A DNA stretch of 61,319 nt from an uncultured Pelagibacteraceae bacterium (GCA_902574525.1 CACGNQ010000004.1:1-61319), one strand, 5' to 3'; positions 43,313 through 53,390 are shown, counted from the first letter of the stretch. Notes: generated by a model not told the origin, from the sequence alone. A program made the numbers and translations.

Positions 43313-44893
43313 TTAGCTTAGAACTAATTCTGATCCTTTTTCAGCGATCATTAAAACAGGTGCGTTTAAGTTTGCGCTTGGTATTTCAGGTATAACTGAA
43401 GCGTCTATAACTCTTAAGTTTTTTATTCCTTTTACTCTTAAGCTTTCATCAACCACAGCCATATCATCAACACCCATCTTACAAGTACCACATGGATGAT
43501 AAGCGGTATCTGCTTTAGATCTTATATATTCATTTAATTCTTCATCTGATTGAGCCCCAGATCCTGGACCAACTTCTTTACCTGCATGTTCTGAAAGGGC
43601 AGGTTGAGATAAAATTTTTCTCGCAACATGAATACATTCTCGTGTTTGTTTTAAATCCTCTTCATCTTTTAGATAATTAAATAGTATTTTAGGATATTCG
43701 TATGGATCAGAAGAATTCAAAGTAATTTGACCTCTGCTCTTTGGTTGATTTGGACTTGCATGCAATTGGTAACCATGAGTTTTAGGATCAATTAATCCAT
43801 GATTTATTACAAAAGAAGGAAAGAAATGAAATTGAATATTAGAAACTTTTCTATCAGGAGAAGATTTAGCAAATCCGCCTGCTTCTAAAAATGATTTGGA
43901 GCATGGTCCTGATTTAAACATAAACCATTGAATACCAGCTAAAACTTTTGGCAAAAGTTTTGTATATGTATAAAGTGTATTAGGGGTTTTACACTCTTGT
44001 TGAATATAGGTTTCTAAATGATCATGTAGATTTTTTCCAACTCCCTTTACATGATTTAAAACTTCTATACCTTTGTCTCTTAGATGGTCTGAATCACCAA
44101 TTCCAGATAACATTAATAATTGTGGAGAGTTTATTGATCCACCACTTAATATAACCTCTTTATTAGCATAAATTTTTTTTACTTCGTTTTTAATTTTTAC
44201 TTGTAGACCTATAGCTTTTTTTCCATCAAATAATATTTTTTCTACGTAAGAATTTTTTAAAATATTTAAGTTTTTTCTATCTTTAACAGGATTTAAATAA
44301 TATTTACCTGCTCCTGCTCGTTCCCCTTGATGCATTGTAGTATCAAACATACCAAAACCCTCTTGGTCTTCGCCATTCATATCGAAATTAATTTTGTGCC
44401 CTGCTTGTCCAGCTGCATCAATAAAAGCTTTAAAGAGTGGATTTGAGTTTTTTGATAAATTAATTGGTAGAGGACCAAGAGAACCCCTGTATTGGTTTTC
44501 GCCCTCAGACCATGTCTCTATCTTCTTAAAGTAAGGTAATACTTTTTCATATGACCAATTTTTTAATCCAAAACTTTCCCAACGCGAATAATCTTCTTTA
44601 TTCCCTCTAACAAAGACCATTCCATTATGTGAAGAACAACCACCTATCATCTTTCCCCTAGGACAAAAAATTCTTCTATTGTTTAGATAAGGTTCTGGTT
44701 CCGAATAATATTTCCAATTATATTTTGGGTCGTGCATGGTATACAAAAGAGCAAGCGGCATTTTAACTTTCCACATATCACTTGATCCTCCTGCTTCAAA
44801 TATTGCAACTGTGTTTTTACTATCCTCAGATAATCTATTAGCAAGAACGCATCCCGCTGAACCAGCGCCTACAATTAAATAATCATAAGTCAT
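43313..44893 (-). CDS. GMC-family FAD alcohol/choline dehydrogenase
   Basis: 526 aa. N-terminal FAD motif DYLIVGAGSAGCVLANRLSED, the GMC signature PRGKMIGGCSSHNGMVFVRG around residue 85, and the C-terminal AYHPCGTCKMG with the catalytic His. It oxidises alcohols, choline being one candidate. In a SAR11-type genome glycine betaine production is plausible. It follows a PQQ-dependent dehydrogenase gene by four bases, on the same strand. Confidence 0.9.
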   Translation of the reverse strand: MTYDYLIVGAGSAGCVLANRLSEDSKNTVAIFEAGGSSDMWKVKMPLALLYTMHDPKYNWKYYSEPEPYLNNRRIFCPRGKMIGGCSSHNGMVFVRGNKEDYSRWESFGLKNWSYEKVLPYFKKIETWSEGENQYRGSLGPLPINLSKNSNPLFKAFIDAAGQAGHKINFDMNGEDQEGFGMFDTTMHQGERAGAGKYYLNPVKDRKNLNILKNSYVEKILFDGKKAIGLQVKIKNEVKKIYANKEVILSGGSINSPQLLMLSGIGDSDHLRDKGIEVLNHVKGVGKNLHDHLETYIQQECKTPNTLYTYTKLLPKVLAGIQWFMFKSGPCSKSFLEAGGFAKSSPDRKVSNIQFHFFPSFVINHGLIDPKTHGYQLHASPNQPKSRGQITLNSSDPYEYPKILFNYLKDEEDLKQTRECIHVARKILSQPALSEHAGKEVGPGSGAQSDEELNEYIRSKADTAYHPCGTCKMGVDDMAVVDESLRVKGIKNLRVIDASVIPEIPSANLNAPVLMIAEKGSELVLS

Positions 44894-44897
44894 TAAA

Positions 44898-45956
44898 TTA
44901 TACTTTTTCCATTATCCATAAACTTTCTTTACTTAAAAAATATATCTTACCATTTTTTGGGTGTACTTGAATATCTCTTATTCTACCAATTTTTCGCTCA
45001 AAAATTATTTCTTCTTTTATATTTTCTAAATTGCTAAAATCTATTTTTCTTAAAGACATGTCTTTCAAAGAAGTAATTAAGGCTTGACCATTCCATTCAT
45101 TAAACTCATTGCCTTTATAAATGGTTATTGCACTGGTCGCTATTGAAGGAACCCAATATTTAATTGCTTTCGTAAAACCTGGTTTCCATTTTGGTCCAAT
45201 TTTTGTTCCTGAATAATTTGTGCCACCCCATCCTAAAATTTTCCAACCATAATTTTCTCCTTTTTTTACTTCACCAAACCAATCTCCACCTTTGGCACCA
45301 TGATTACTGATATAAATTTTACGATCAAAAGGGGACAGTGTTAATCCTTGAGGATTCCTTACACCTATTTGGAAGATTTCTGGTAACCAATCTTTTTTAT
45401 CAATAAATTTAGGATTATCCTTAGGAATTTTTCCGTCTAGATGAATTCTAATAATACTTCCTGGGTGTTTTGTTGCATCTTGCGCTATCATTCCTTGACC
45501 TCTTTCGCCAACAGAAGCAAACAAATAATCATTCTTAATAGCAAGTCTTGACCCAAAATGATAAGGAGAGTCTATTGCAGGGTATGCTTGAAAAATATTA
45601 TTAAATTCTATTCTCTGCTTATCAAATATTCCTCTTGCGATAGACGTAGTAGTTTTGTAATTACCTATATTTTCTGTATATGAAACCCAAACAGTATTGT
45701 TCTTAAACAATATGTCTAGAAGACCCCCTTGCCCATATTCAATAACATTTAAATTATGATCAATTTCACTTATTTCTTTAGTTTTTAAATTAATAAGTTT
45801 TATTTTTCCTGATTTTTCGGTTATCAAAAACTCATTTTCATTTAAAAAGGTCGATCCCCATGGTTCATTTAAATTCAATATTTTTTTTAACGAAAATTCA
45901 GTAGCTTCAAGATTTGTACAGAGAAAAGCAAAAAGAATAATTATGATCCTCATCAT
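44898..45956 (-). CDS. PQQ-dependent sugar/aldose dehydrogenase (soluble, exported)
   Basis: 352 aa with a signal peptide (residues 1-17, MMRIIIILFAFLCTNLEA). Six-bladed propeller of the GSDH family. NLNEPWGSTFLNENEFLITEKSGKI starts the first blade, and later GVRNPQGLTLSPF and WGGTNYSGTK carry the PQQ/substrate residues. It oxidises sugars or aldoses in the periplasm with PQQ, which must be supplied or made elsewhere. The start overlaps the preceding gene stop by four bases. Confidence 0.85.
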   Translation of the reverse strand: MMRIIIILFAFLCTNLEATEFSLKKILNLNEPWGSTFLNENEFLITEKSGKIKLINLKTKEISEIDHNLNVIEYGQGGLLDILFKNNTVWVSYTENIGNYKTTTSIARGIFDKQRIEFNNIFQAYPAIDSPYHFGSRLAIKNDYLFASVGERGQGMIAQDATKHPGSIIRIHLDGKIPKDNPKFIDKKDWLPEIFQIGVRNPQGLTLSPFDRKIYISNHGAKGGDWFGEVKKGENYGWKILGWGGTNYSGTKIGPKWKPGFTKAIKYWVPSIATSAITIYKGNEFNEWNGQALITSLKDMSLRKIDFSNLENIKEEIIFERKIGRIRDIQVHPKNGKIYFLSKESLWIMEKV

Positions 45957-46960
45957 AGATTATTTAAATCATCGGATATAGATTTTGGAATTTTTATATT
46001 TTTTTTCATATTAAGATTATATTTTTTCATTCTATTTTGACCTGGATATAAAATCTCTGTGACACCTTTTACTTTAGGGAGTTTTTTTACATTTTTAATG
46101 TTTTCTTTAATTCTTTTTGTATAATTAGATACAAAAAGGTTATGTTTTAAAGCTATAAACAAATGACCAATATTTTGTGGTCCACTAAAATCGTCAAACG
46201 GATCTTTCACTTTATTTCCATGATTAGCACCTGTCATTACACCGCTTAAAATATCTACCATCCAGGCTAAACCAGAACCTTTAAATCCAGAAATTGGCAA
46301 TTGAACACCTTTAAGAGCTTTGAATGGATCAACTGTCGGTTTACCATGTTTGTCTAAAGCTGACCCTTTGCTAATTTTTTTTCCTGTTTTAGCTGCAAGT
46401 CTTATTTTTCCTCTATTAATAAGTGATACAGATGTATCAAGAATAAATGGTGTGCTATTACCCACTGGACTTCCAAAACATATTGGATTTGTTCCAAAAA
46501 AACTTTTCTTTGCACCATAAGGAGCAAGTGCAGGTGGTGCATTTGTAAAACAAAAAATTACCAAACCCTTTTTAACTGCTTGCTCAGCATAAAAACTTGA
46601 TAATCCATAATGACCACTATTTTTAATGCCAACAATTCCTATACCAGTTTTTTTTGCATTTTTAATTACTTCTTTAATACCCAAGTCTGCTGAAACAAAA
46701 CCAATACTATTATTAGCATCAATATGACTTATAGATTGAGAAATTTTTTTTATTTTTATTTTTGGCTTTGGATTTATTAATTTTTTTTTTATTCTGTCGC
46801 AGTACATTTTTACTCTAGATAAACCATGCGAAGTAGCACCCACAAGTTCAGCATTAATAATTGCCGATGCGCAAATTTTTGAATGTGCGAGGTTTAAATT
46901 GTATTTCTTAAATATATTTAAAACTTTTAAATATATTTTTTTATTATTATTGTTTAGCAT
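45953..46960 (-). CDS. Malate/L-lactate dehydrogenase-family (Ldh2) oxidoreductase
   Basis: 335 aa. Ldh2/MDH fold. GATSHGLSRV, GIKNSGHYGLSSFYAEQA and PAFAPYG-like GAKKSFFGTNPI segments, with SGFKGSGLAWMVDILSGVMTGANHG near residue 230. The family reduces or oxidises 2-hydroxy acids such as malate, lactate or ureidoglycolate with NAD(P). The substrate is unclear. It overlaps the PQQ gene by four bases. Confidence 0.85.
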   Translation of the reverse strand: MLNNNNKKIYLKVLNIFKKYNLNLAHSKICASAIINAELVGATSHGLSRVKMYCDRIKKKLINPKPKIKIKKISQSISHIDANNSIGFVSADLGIKEVIKNAKKTGIGIVGIKNSGHYGLSSFYAEQAVKKGLVIFCFTNAPPALAPYGAKKSFFGTNPICFGSPVGNSTPFILDTSVSLINRGKIRLAAKTGKKISKGSALDKHGKPTVDPFKALKGVQLPISGFKGSGLAWMVDILSGVMTGANHGNKVKDPFDDFSGPQNIGHLFIALKHNLFVSNYTKRIKENIKNVKKLPKVKGVTEILYPGQNRMKKYNLNMKKNIKIPKSISDDLNNL

Positions 46961-46963
46961 TTA

Positions 46964-47707
46964 TTAATTAAAATATTTGATTATATTTTTTGATATAAAA
47001 AACGGTAAATTTTTAATTACAAAATTTATAAAAATCCACCAAAATGGAAAAAATTTTTTAACTCCCTTTTGATTTAAATTTTTATAAACTATACTTGATA
47101 AAATCTTTGGAGATCCTTTTGGTAATAACAATTTTTTTCCATGAGTTAACTTTGTATCTAAATAACCCAAAGTATAAAATTGTATTTTTATTTTATTGTT
47201 AAGATTAGAAATTATTAAACTTTCAAAAAAATTTTCTAATGACTTTTTTGCGCTAGAATAAGCTGTATTTATTTTTCTACCCATAGAAGCAGAAATAGAT
47301 CCAAAACCAACTATAAATCCTTTATTTCTCTTTTCAAATACATCTAAAATTTTAGAAATTAATAAAGCAATAGAAAGAAAATTTGCATTAAATATATTAG
47401 AAAAATCTTCACTTGAGTTTTTTACATTATCATTTTCAATCATCATGCCTATTGGAAAAAGCGCACCATCAATATTGCTCAATATTTCAAAGTTTTTAGA
47501 TATAAAATTTGACACATTTTCTTTTTTACTAAAATCTACTTCAAATACATTTACTTTAATCTTAAAATTTTTTTCTAAATCAGATTTTAAAAATTCTAAA
47601 TCGTCCAATTTTCTTGAAATAAGGATTAAATTTTTGGAATTTTTAGCAAACTCGTAAGCGAGTTCTTTACCAAGGCCTGAAGATGCACCAACTATAAGAT
47701 TACTCAT
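46964..47707 (-). CDS. Short-chain dehydrogenase/reductase
   Basis: 247 aa. LIVGASSGLGKEL is the nucleotide-binding motif, GSISASMG has the catalytic Ser, and AYSSAKKSLENF the YxxxK pair. The C-terminus is hydrophobic (VKKFFPFWWIFINFVIKN) and may anchor it to membrane. It is the first gene of the four-dehydrogenase minus-strand operon. Substrate unknown. Confidence 0.85.
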   Translation of the reverse strand: MSNLIVGASSGLGKELAYEFAKNSKNLILISRKLDDLEFLKSDLEKNFKIKVNVFEVDFSKKENVSNFISKNFEILSNIDGALFPIGMMIENDNVKNSSEDFSNIFNANFLSIALLISKILDVFEKRNKGFIVGFGSISASMGRKINTAYSSAKKSLENFFESLIISNLNNKIKIQFYTLGYLDTKLTHGKKLLLPKGSPKILSSIVYKNLNQKGVKKFFPFWWIFINFVIKNLPFFISKNIIKYFN

Positions 47708-47861
47708 TTTAATAATTCAAATATAATTTTAAATATAACTTATTTTTTGAAAATTTTACTTATTTTATTGAATTTATTTTTAGAGCTGCATAGCTGTTTA
47801 TCCTAATTATAAGCTGGTATAATAAATGATATAAACATATATCGTTTTTAAACAAATATTT

Positions 47862-49667
47862 ATGAAATTTCAAAAAAAATATATTTTACTTTTTTTAATA
47901 TTTTTTTTTTCAATTATTTTTTCTTCTTTTATTTGGTCTAAGATTAATTTTGCCACACAAAGAAACGATATAATAGGGGAATATAGTTTAAATAATTATA
48001 ACTCATTAAATGATATATTAAGATACTTAATATTTATTTCTATACCAACTTTAACCTTTTTTATTTCTAAAATTTTAATTTTTAATATTTCTTTAAAGAA
48101 TTTTTTTAATAGCTTTAAGATAATATATGAAAAAAATATTAATGAAAAACCAATCATATATTTTTTATTTTTTTTGTTAGGATATATTACTACTGAATTT
48201 TTATCATTATCTTTCCCGTTACATGAATTTGATATTTATCATGAGGGTCAAAGGCTTAGCTCTGCTTATAGAAGCCTATCAGACGGAACATTATGGACAG
48301 GTTCATATGTAACTGTTGGTATTATTTATGAAACTCTTGGAAGTAAGTTTATATGGCAAATTTTTAATAAAGAAACTATTGGTTTAATGAGATTTTTAGA
48401 TTTAGTTTATATTTTTATTACAAAATTACTTCTAATCCTTCTCTTTTTTGAAATTACAAAAACTACTAAGCTAAACGTTAAACAAAAACTTTTCTTTTTT
48501 TTGATAACCACTATGACTTCATTTTATTTAATAAATTATAATTTACATAGTGCAGACAACCTGCATTTTAGAGAAATACCTATTTTATTATCATTAATAA
48601 TTATTTTTAAATCCTTTAATAAGAGCAGTTTGTTTTTAAATTTTTCTTTAGGTTTTTTAAGTCTATTTGTTTTTCTTTGGAGCATAGATAGAGGTCTTGT
48701 ATATTTAATATTATTAATATTTTTTTTATTTTTTTTGCTTTACAATAAAAGATCAAATGATGTCTATAAGATATTGATTTTTGTATTTTTGTTTTGGATT
48801 TGCTTTTATTTTTTTAATCCAGACGAATTTTATGCTTTTAAAGCAAATACAATTTCTGTATTTCAAGAATTAACTTATGTTCATGGGATTATCCATCCAA
48901 TACCATTTACAGATACTGATAATTCATCTAGAGCTACAAAAAATATAATTGTCATTCTTTTTGCAATTATATTTTCTATTGATTTCTTAATTTCTAAAAA
49001 AAAATTTCACGGAAGTTATTTTAGATTAATATTATTTTTTTTAAGTCTTATCAGTTTTTTTAGTTACATATATGCGCTGGGAAGATCTGATGGTCCTCAT
49101 TTAAAGCAAGCTTTTGGTTTTCCAGGTATTTTTGTTATAACAGTATTTACTTATTTTGTAATTTATAAAATTTCTAATTTAAAAAATTATTTTACTAATT
49201 CTAAAATTATTGAAAAGATACCTTTTATAATAATTTTATGCCTGATTGTTTTCAATCCAAATTATACTAAAATTTTAAATTTTAAGGAAAGATTTATAAA
49301 TTATTCTGAATTAGGTGATGATAAATTTTTAAATGAAACAGATAAACTATTTGTAGATAAAGCTTCAAAAATATTTAAAAATGAAAGATGTATCCAGCTT
49401 TTTACAAATGATGCAGCCTTGCTTTATTTGTTAAAAAAACGAAGTTGTACGAAACATTATTATTATTGGTCAATTGGTTCAAAAAAAAATCAATTAGATC
49501 TTATCTCCTCATCTAATGATACTAGATATATAATTGTAAACGGTAGCACTGATTATTGGTCACTCCCTTTAGAAATAAAATATCCTATTTTACAAAAATA
49601 TATAAATAAAAACTTCAATATAATTAATAAAATAGGTAACAGAAGTATTTTATTTAAAAAAAATTGA
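47862..49667 (+). CDS. Large polytopic membrane protein, possibly glycosyltransferase-like
   Basis: 601 aa with about twelve hydrophobic helices and a soluble C-terminal part from about residue 475. The DIYHEGQRLSSAYRSL segment and SDGPHLKQAFGF loop are unlike DMT or transport motifs. The layout resembles GT-C type or Wzy-like envelope proteins, but no catalytic motif can be confirmed. Codon use is even more AT-rich than neighbours. It is convergent with a GT17 glycosyltransferase, which fits an envelope-sugar role. Confidence 0.5.
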   Translation: MKFQKKYILLFLIFFFSIIFSSFIWSKINFATQRNDIIGEYSLNNYNSLNDILRYLIFISIPTLTFFISKILIFNISLKNFFNSFKIIYEKNINEKPIIYFLFFLLGYITTEFLSLSFPLHEFDIYHEGQRLSSAYRSLSDGTLWTGSYVTVGIIYETLGSKFIWQIFNKETIGLMRFLDLVYIFITKLLLILLFFEITKTTKLNVKQKLFFFLITTMTSFYLINYNLHSADNLHFREIPILLSLIIIFKSFNKSSLFLNFSLGFLSLFVFLWSIDRGLVYLILLIFFLFFLLYNKRSNDVYKILIFVFLFWICFYFFNPDEFYAFKANTISVFQELTYVHGIIHPIPFTDTDNSSRATKNIIVILFAIIFSIDFLISKKKFHGSYFRLILFFLSLISFFSYIYALGRSDGPHLKQAFGFPGIFVITVFTYFVIYKISNLKNYFTNSKIIEKIPFIIILCLIVFNPNYTKILNFKERFINYSELGDDKFLNETDKLFVDKASKIFKNERCIQLFTNDAALLYLLKKRSCTKHYYYWSIGSKKNQLDLISSSNDTRYIIVNGSTDYWSLPLEIKYPILQKYINKNFNIINKIGNRSILFKKN

Positions 49668-49677
49668 CTCTATAGTT

Positions 49678-50562
49678 TTAAGCAAACCATTTAGAATATT
49701 TATCTTTATTATCAACTAAATATTTTGGTAAATAATTTTCACTTATCTTTTTTAATTTATATTCAAAATTATATTTATCATTAGCTTTTTTATCGGCTTT
49801 ATGATTATAAAAAGCTATTTTGTTATCGATCTTTTTTTGCAATTCTTCAACAGTAATTTTTGATGCATCAAACTCGTTGTGATGTCCTTGATTTTTTAGT
49901 TTTGTATATAGCTCACCAGCTGTTTTTAAATTATTAAAATGCCAACCTCCATTTGGTATAATTTCAACATTCATTGATTTTAATTTATTGAAAAAAATAT
50001 CAAGTCTCCAAAATGGATATTTTTTGTTTTTTAAATTTTTGAGCCACGAGAAAGATTTTAAGGTTTTAAACTTACAAGCTCTTGATCCATACCATGGGAT
50101 CAAATCATACAGTAAATTAAATTTATAATTAAAAATTTTTTGTTCAAATATAAAGATTTTGTTTTTAATATTTTTTAAATCACATTTACTAAGATCTGGT
50201 ATTTCATCATTGTCGCTTAATAAAATTAAGTCATCTTCAGAGGCGTCTTCAAGTCCATGTTTAGTATATTCATAAGATTGTTCGAGCCTTTTTATACTGT
50301 TTAATCTTTTTATCGCTGAGTCTGTATCATCGTTTTTTAACTTAATTAAATCATTTGGTTCGTTTTCAATTACTAAGTAAATTATTTTATGCTTAAATTT
50401 TTTAAAATTATTTATATCGAAATTAAGTTTTTTTTCTTGTCCACTATGTGAAAATTTAGACTCTACAACAATAAATTTTTCAACATATTCATTAAGCACA
50501 TTAAATCTTAATTCCATCATCAGATTTTCTTCAAAAAATGTAGTACAATCAAAAACTCTCAT
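49678..50562 (-). CDS. GT17-family glycosyltransferase
   Basis: 294 aa from the ATG at 50562 (MRVFDCTTFF). A longer start at 50595 would enter the ABC permease gene. Start FDCTTFFEENLMMELRF, VVESKFSHSGQEK, and the acidic LSDNDEIPD motif define family 17 (beta-1,4-N-acetylglucosaminyltransferase). It probably adds a sugar to an envelope polymer. The upstream tauC stop is 15 bp away, which may be chance or cotranscription. Confidence 0.85.
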   Translation of the reverse strand: MRVFDCTTFFEENLMMELRFNVLNEYVEKFIVVESKFSHSGQEKKLNFDINNFKKFKHKIIYLVIENEPNDLIKLKNDDTDSAIKRLNSIKRLEQSYEYTKHGLEDASEDDLILLSDNDEIPDLSKCDLKNIKNKIFIFEQKIFNYKFNLLYDLIPWYGSRACKFKTLKSFSWLKNLKNKKYPFWRLDIFFNKLKSMNVEIIPNGGWHFNNLKTAGELYTKLKNQGHHNEFDASKITVEELQKKIDNKIAFYNHKADKKANDKYNFEYKLKKISENYLPKYLVDNKDKYSKWFA

Positions 50563-50576
50563 AAGTTTTAAAAATT

Positions 50577-52502
50577 TTAGCCTTTTCCCCGCCAAGGTAT
50601 AGTTTTGTCTATTATTTTTCTTAATGTAACATCAAATAACAAACCTAACATTCCCATGATAAATATTGTTATCCAAATAACTTCATACTGAAAATATTTT
50701 TTTGCTACATTTTCAACAAATCCTATACCAGTTGTTCCTGCCAAAAATTCAGCAGCTACCAATGTTCCCCAACACATACCCACTGCAACTCTAATACCAG
50801 TTAAAATTTCTGGTAATGAATTTGGAAAAATTACGTGTCTTAATATTTGTCTTTTAGATGCACCTAGTGAATGAGCTGCATGAATTTTAGAAAGTTGGGT
50901 TCCCGAAGCCCCAGCTCTTGCTGAAATAATCATAATTGATAAAGAAACCATGAATAAAAGAAATACTTTTCCAGTATTATCTATACCTAATACTGAAATA
51001 ATTAATGGTGCCCAAGCTAATGGAGGAACAGGTCTATAAAGTTCAATTAGAGGATCAAAAAAGCCTTTAGCAAATCGATTGAGTCCCATGAATAAACCTA
51101 ACGGTACACCAATGATTATTCCAAAAACTAATCCTAGAAAAACTCTTAAAAAAGAATCCCAAATATGTCCGTAAGGTACTGGCACTTTAAATAATTTGAA
51201 ATCCCCTGTTACTATTTTTAAAACATTACCTTTAAAGTTTTCTTTTACAATTCCATCTTTGGTATGAACAGGATACTTACCAGGCAAAATATCTGCTATC
51301 CAATCAGGTAAAATAAAACCAATCATTTTACTGACATCAACCATATCTATCCATAGAAGAGGTATATCTTTGTAACCAACACTAGGTTTTGACATTAATA
51401 TAAATTTATTAAAAGTATCTGATGGTTTTGGAAGCCATCTACCAGATCCCTGTTCAGAACAACTTGGACCGCTAGCAACAATCGTTCCAGCTGGAAATAA
51501 TAAAATATCTACAAATCTCAATCCACCTTGTTCCTTTATTTGCGCATCATCAAATTTAATAATAGCTGTTTGCATTTTATTTAATGCATTGGGTGGATAT
51601 ATACTTGCAAATTCTATTCTTCTTGCAATCTTTACAATATTTTTTGCATAAGTAGATGCCACTTCTTCATTATCACTTAGACCTTTTCTATAAGATTTAA
51701 TATCATCTTTTAGCTGTTTTATATTATTCTTAAATTGAGGGTTATGATTTCTAAGTTTAAAAAATTCATCACTAATTAAGTTTAATTCTTGTGCTGCAGC
51801 GTGAAATTTTAAACCCCTATTAGTAGCCGGAACCAAAGGTACTTCCATAGTATTTTCTATGGATCCAGTACCAGATTGTACTTTCACAATTCCCCATCCA
51901 CCTTCTTCACTTACAGCTTTAAGCCTTTCATTAAGCTCTTGCTCAGTCTCAAATGGATAATCTGGTTTTTGAAAGTTTTCAGTTAAGAGATTAATTCTAC
52001 CAGTTATTTCTTTAATTCTTTGTTTGGTTTGATTTTCAATCAAATCTTCGTTTGTTAATAATGGAATTAATTTATTTGTTTTATTTATAAATCCTGCAAG
52101 AACTGATTTTTGTTGAAAGTTTAATTCTTGAGAATTTTGTATTTCGTCTAAAATTATATTAAGATTTCTATTTTCTTTCTTAATTTGAGAAGTACTTTTA
52201 AATTCTCTCTCTTCAATGGGAAACTGATATTTTAACCCTAACAATGAGTCATTTACTTTAGCTACCTGACATAATTCATTTGCAGATTTTGGATAGAACC
52301 CTTTTGCAATATCCCATGAATAATACAGCCAAATCAATAGAAGAAAGCTACTACCAACAATTACCCAATGCGTGCCACCTAAAGCTCTTTCAGGGTTGCC
52401 AAAAACTGCATCAACTTTTTCAGTTTTAATTAATCTTCTGCCATAGAGAATACAGCCTACAACTGCCACAAAGATTAAAACAGTTACTAATTGTGTAAGC
52501 AT
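50577..52502 (-). CDS. tauC: ABC transporter permease, TauC-type with large N-terminal domain
   Basis: 641 aa, more than twice the usual TauC length. Two N-terminal helices (residues about 3-22 and 46-65) precede a long, mostly helical soluble domain to about residue 430, then a standard inner-membrane permease domain with six helices. The ATPase-coupling EAA loop reads AAHSLGASKRQILRHVIFPNSLP around residue 550. It forms the channel of the taurine/sulfonate-type importer. The added domain is probably periplasmic or cytoplasmic and of unknown role. Confidence 0.85.
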   Translation of the reverse strand: MLTQLVTVLIFVAVVGCILYGRRLIKTEKVDAVFGNPERALGGTHWVIVGSSFLLLIWLYYSWDIAKGFYPKSANELCQVAKVNDSLLGLKYQFPIEEREFKSTSQIKKENRNLNIILDEIQNSQELNFQQKSVLAGFINKTNKLIPLLTNEDLIENQTKQRIKEITGRINLLTENFQKPDYPFETEQELNERLKAVSEEGGWGIVKVQSGTGSIENTMEVPLVPATNRGLKFHAAAQELNLISDEFFKLRNHNPQFKNNIKQLKDDIKSYRKGLSDNEEVASTYAKNIVKIARRIEFASIYPPNALNKMQTAIIKFDDAQIKEQGGLRFVDILLFPAGTIVASGPSCSEQGSGRWLPKPSDTFNKFILMSKPSVGYKDIPLLWIDMVDVSKMIGFILPDWIADILPGKYPVHTKDGIVKENFKGNVLKIVTGDFKLFKVPVPYGHIWDSFLRVFLGLVFGIIIGVPLGLFMGLNRFAKGFFDPLIELYRPVPPLAWAPLIISVLGIDNTGKVFLLFMVSLSIMIISARAGASGTQLSKIHAAHSLGASKRQILRHVIFPNSLPEILTGIRVAVGMCWGTLVAAEFLAGTTGIGFVENVAKKYFQYEVIWITIFIMGMLGLLFDVTLRKIIDKTIPWRGKG

Positions 52503-53300
52503 TTAAATATCTTTACCCATAATTTCTTCTTCCATATTCCAAATCATTTCTAAAATTTCTTCTCGTTTTGCTGAAAAATCTTTATTTTTTTTAATTTCTC
52601 TTAAATCCTCTTTTAATCCCATCGAAGCAAAAGGTAGATTATATTCTTTATGTATACGACCAGGTCTAGGAGCCATCACATATAACCTTTCACCTAGTAA
52701 TAAAGCTTCTTCAACTGAGTGAGTAATAAGGATAATTGTTTTTCCAGTTTCTTTCCAAATTTTCAAAACTAAAGACTGCATTTTTTCTCTAGTCAGTGCA
52801 TCGAGTGCACCTAATGGTTCATCCATTAATATTAAATCCGGATCGTTTATAAGACATCTTGCAAGAGCTACTCTTTGCTGCATTCCTCCTGATAACTGAT
52901 AGGTTGGGGTATTACCAAATCCTTGCAATCCTACTATTTCTAACCATTCATCAACTTTTTCTGCAGTTTGTATTGGATTTTCTTTTTTCATTCTTAATCC
53001 AAAGTTCACATTTTCTGCAACAGTTAACCATTCAAACAAAGCACCTTGTTGAAAAACCATACCTCTTTCAACACCAGGTCCATCAATCTCTTTATTATTT
53101 AAAGTAATTACTCCAGATGTTGGTCTGATAAATCCTGCAGTAATATTTAACAAAGTTGTTTTTCCACAACCAGATGGACCAAGAACTGTAAGAAGTTCTC
53201 CTTTTTTAAGTGTAAAATTTAGATCTTTTAAAGCATGAACCGTTTCTCCTTTTGGAGTTTTAAAAATCATATTGAGATTTTGAGAAACTAAATCACTCAT
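52503..53300 (-). CDS. tauB: ABC transporter ATP-binding protein (TauB-type)
   Basis: 265 aa. Walker A GPSGCGKTT at residues 40-48, signature LSGGMQQRVALARC and Walker B DLILMDEPLGALDAL, then the switch His in ILITHSVEEA. It powers the adjacent permease. It starts 35 nt after a hairpin that follows the substrate-binding protein gene, and ends one base before tauC, in one minus-strand operon. Confidence 0.93.
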   Translation of the reverse strand: MSDLVSQNLNMIFKTPKGETVHALKDLNFTLKKGELLTVLGPSGCGKTTLLNITAGFIRPTSGVITLNNKEIDGPGVERGMVFQQGALFEWLTVAENVNFGLRMKKENPIQTAEKVDEWLEIVGLQGFGNTPTYQLSGGMQQRVALARCLINDPDLILMDEPLGALDALTREKMQSLVLKIWKETGKTIILITHSVEEALLLGERLYVMAPRPGRIHKEYNLPFASMGLKEDLREIKKNKDFSAKREEILEMIWNMEEEIMGKDI

Positions 53301-53334
53301 AGAGAATAGATTTATATCTAAATTTTTATAAAAA

Positions 53335-53370
53335 AAATAGGCACCAATTAAATAAAATTGGCGCCTATTT
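53335..53370 (-). terminator. Intra-operon hairpin between tauA and tauB
   Basis: AAATAGGCNCCAATT pairs with its inverse over 15 bases around a six-base loop. On the minus-strand RNA the one imperfect position is G-U, while on the plus strand it would be A-C, so the hairpin is optimised for the leftward tau transcript. A run of T follows the minus-strand stem. It lies 20 nt downstream of the tauA stop and 35 nt before tauB, and can limit transcription of the ABC genes. Confidence 0.75.
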
Positions 53371-53390
53371 AAATATTAGATACCTTTAAA

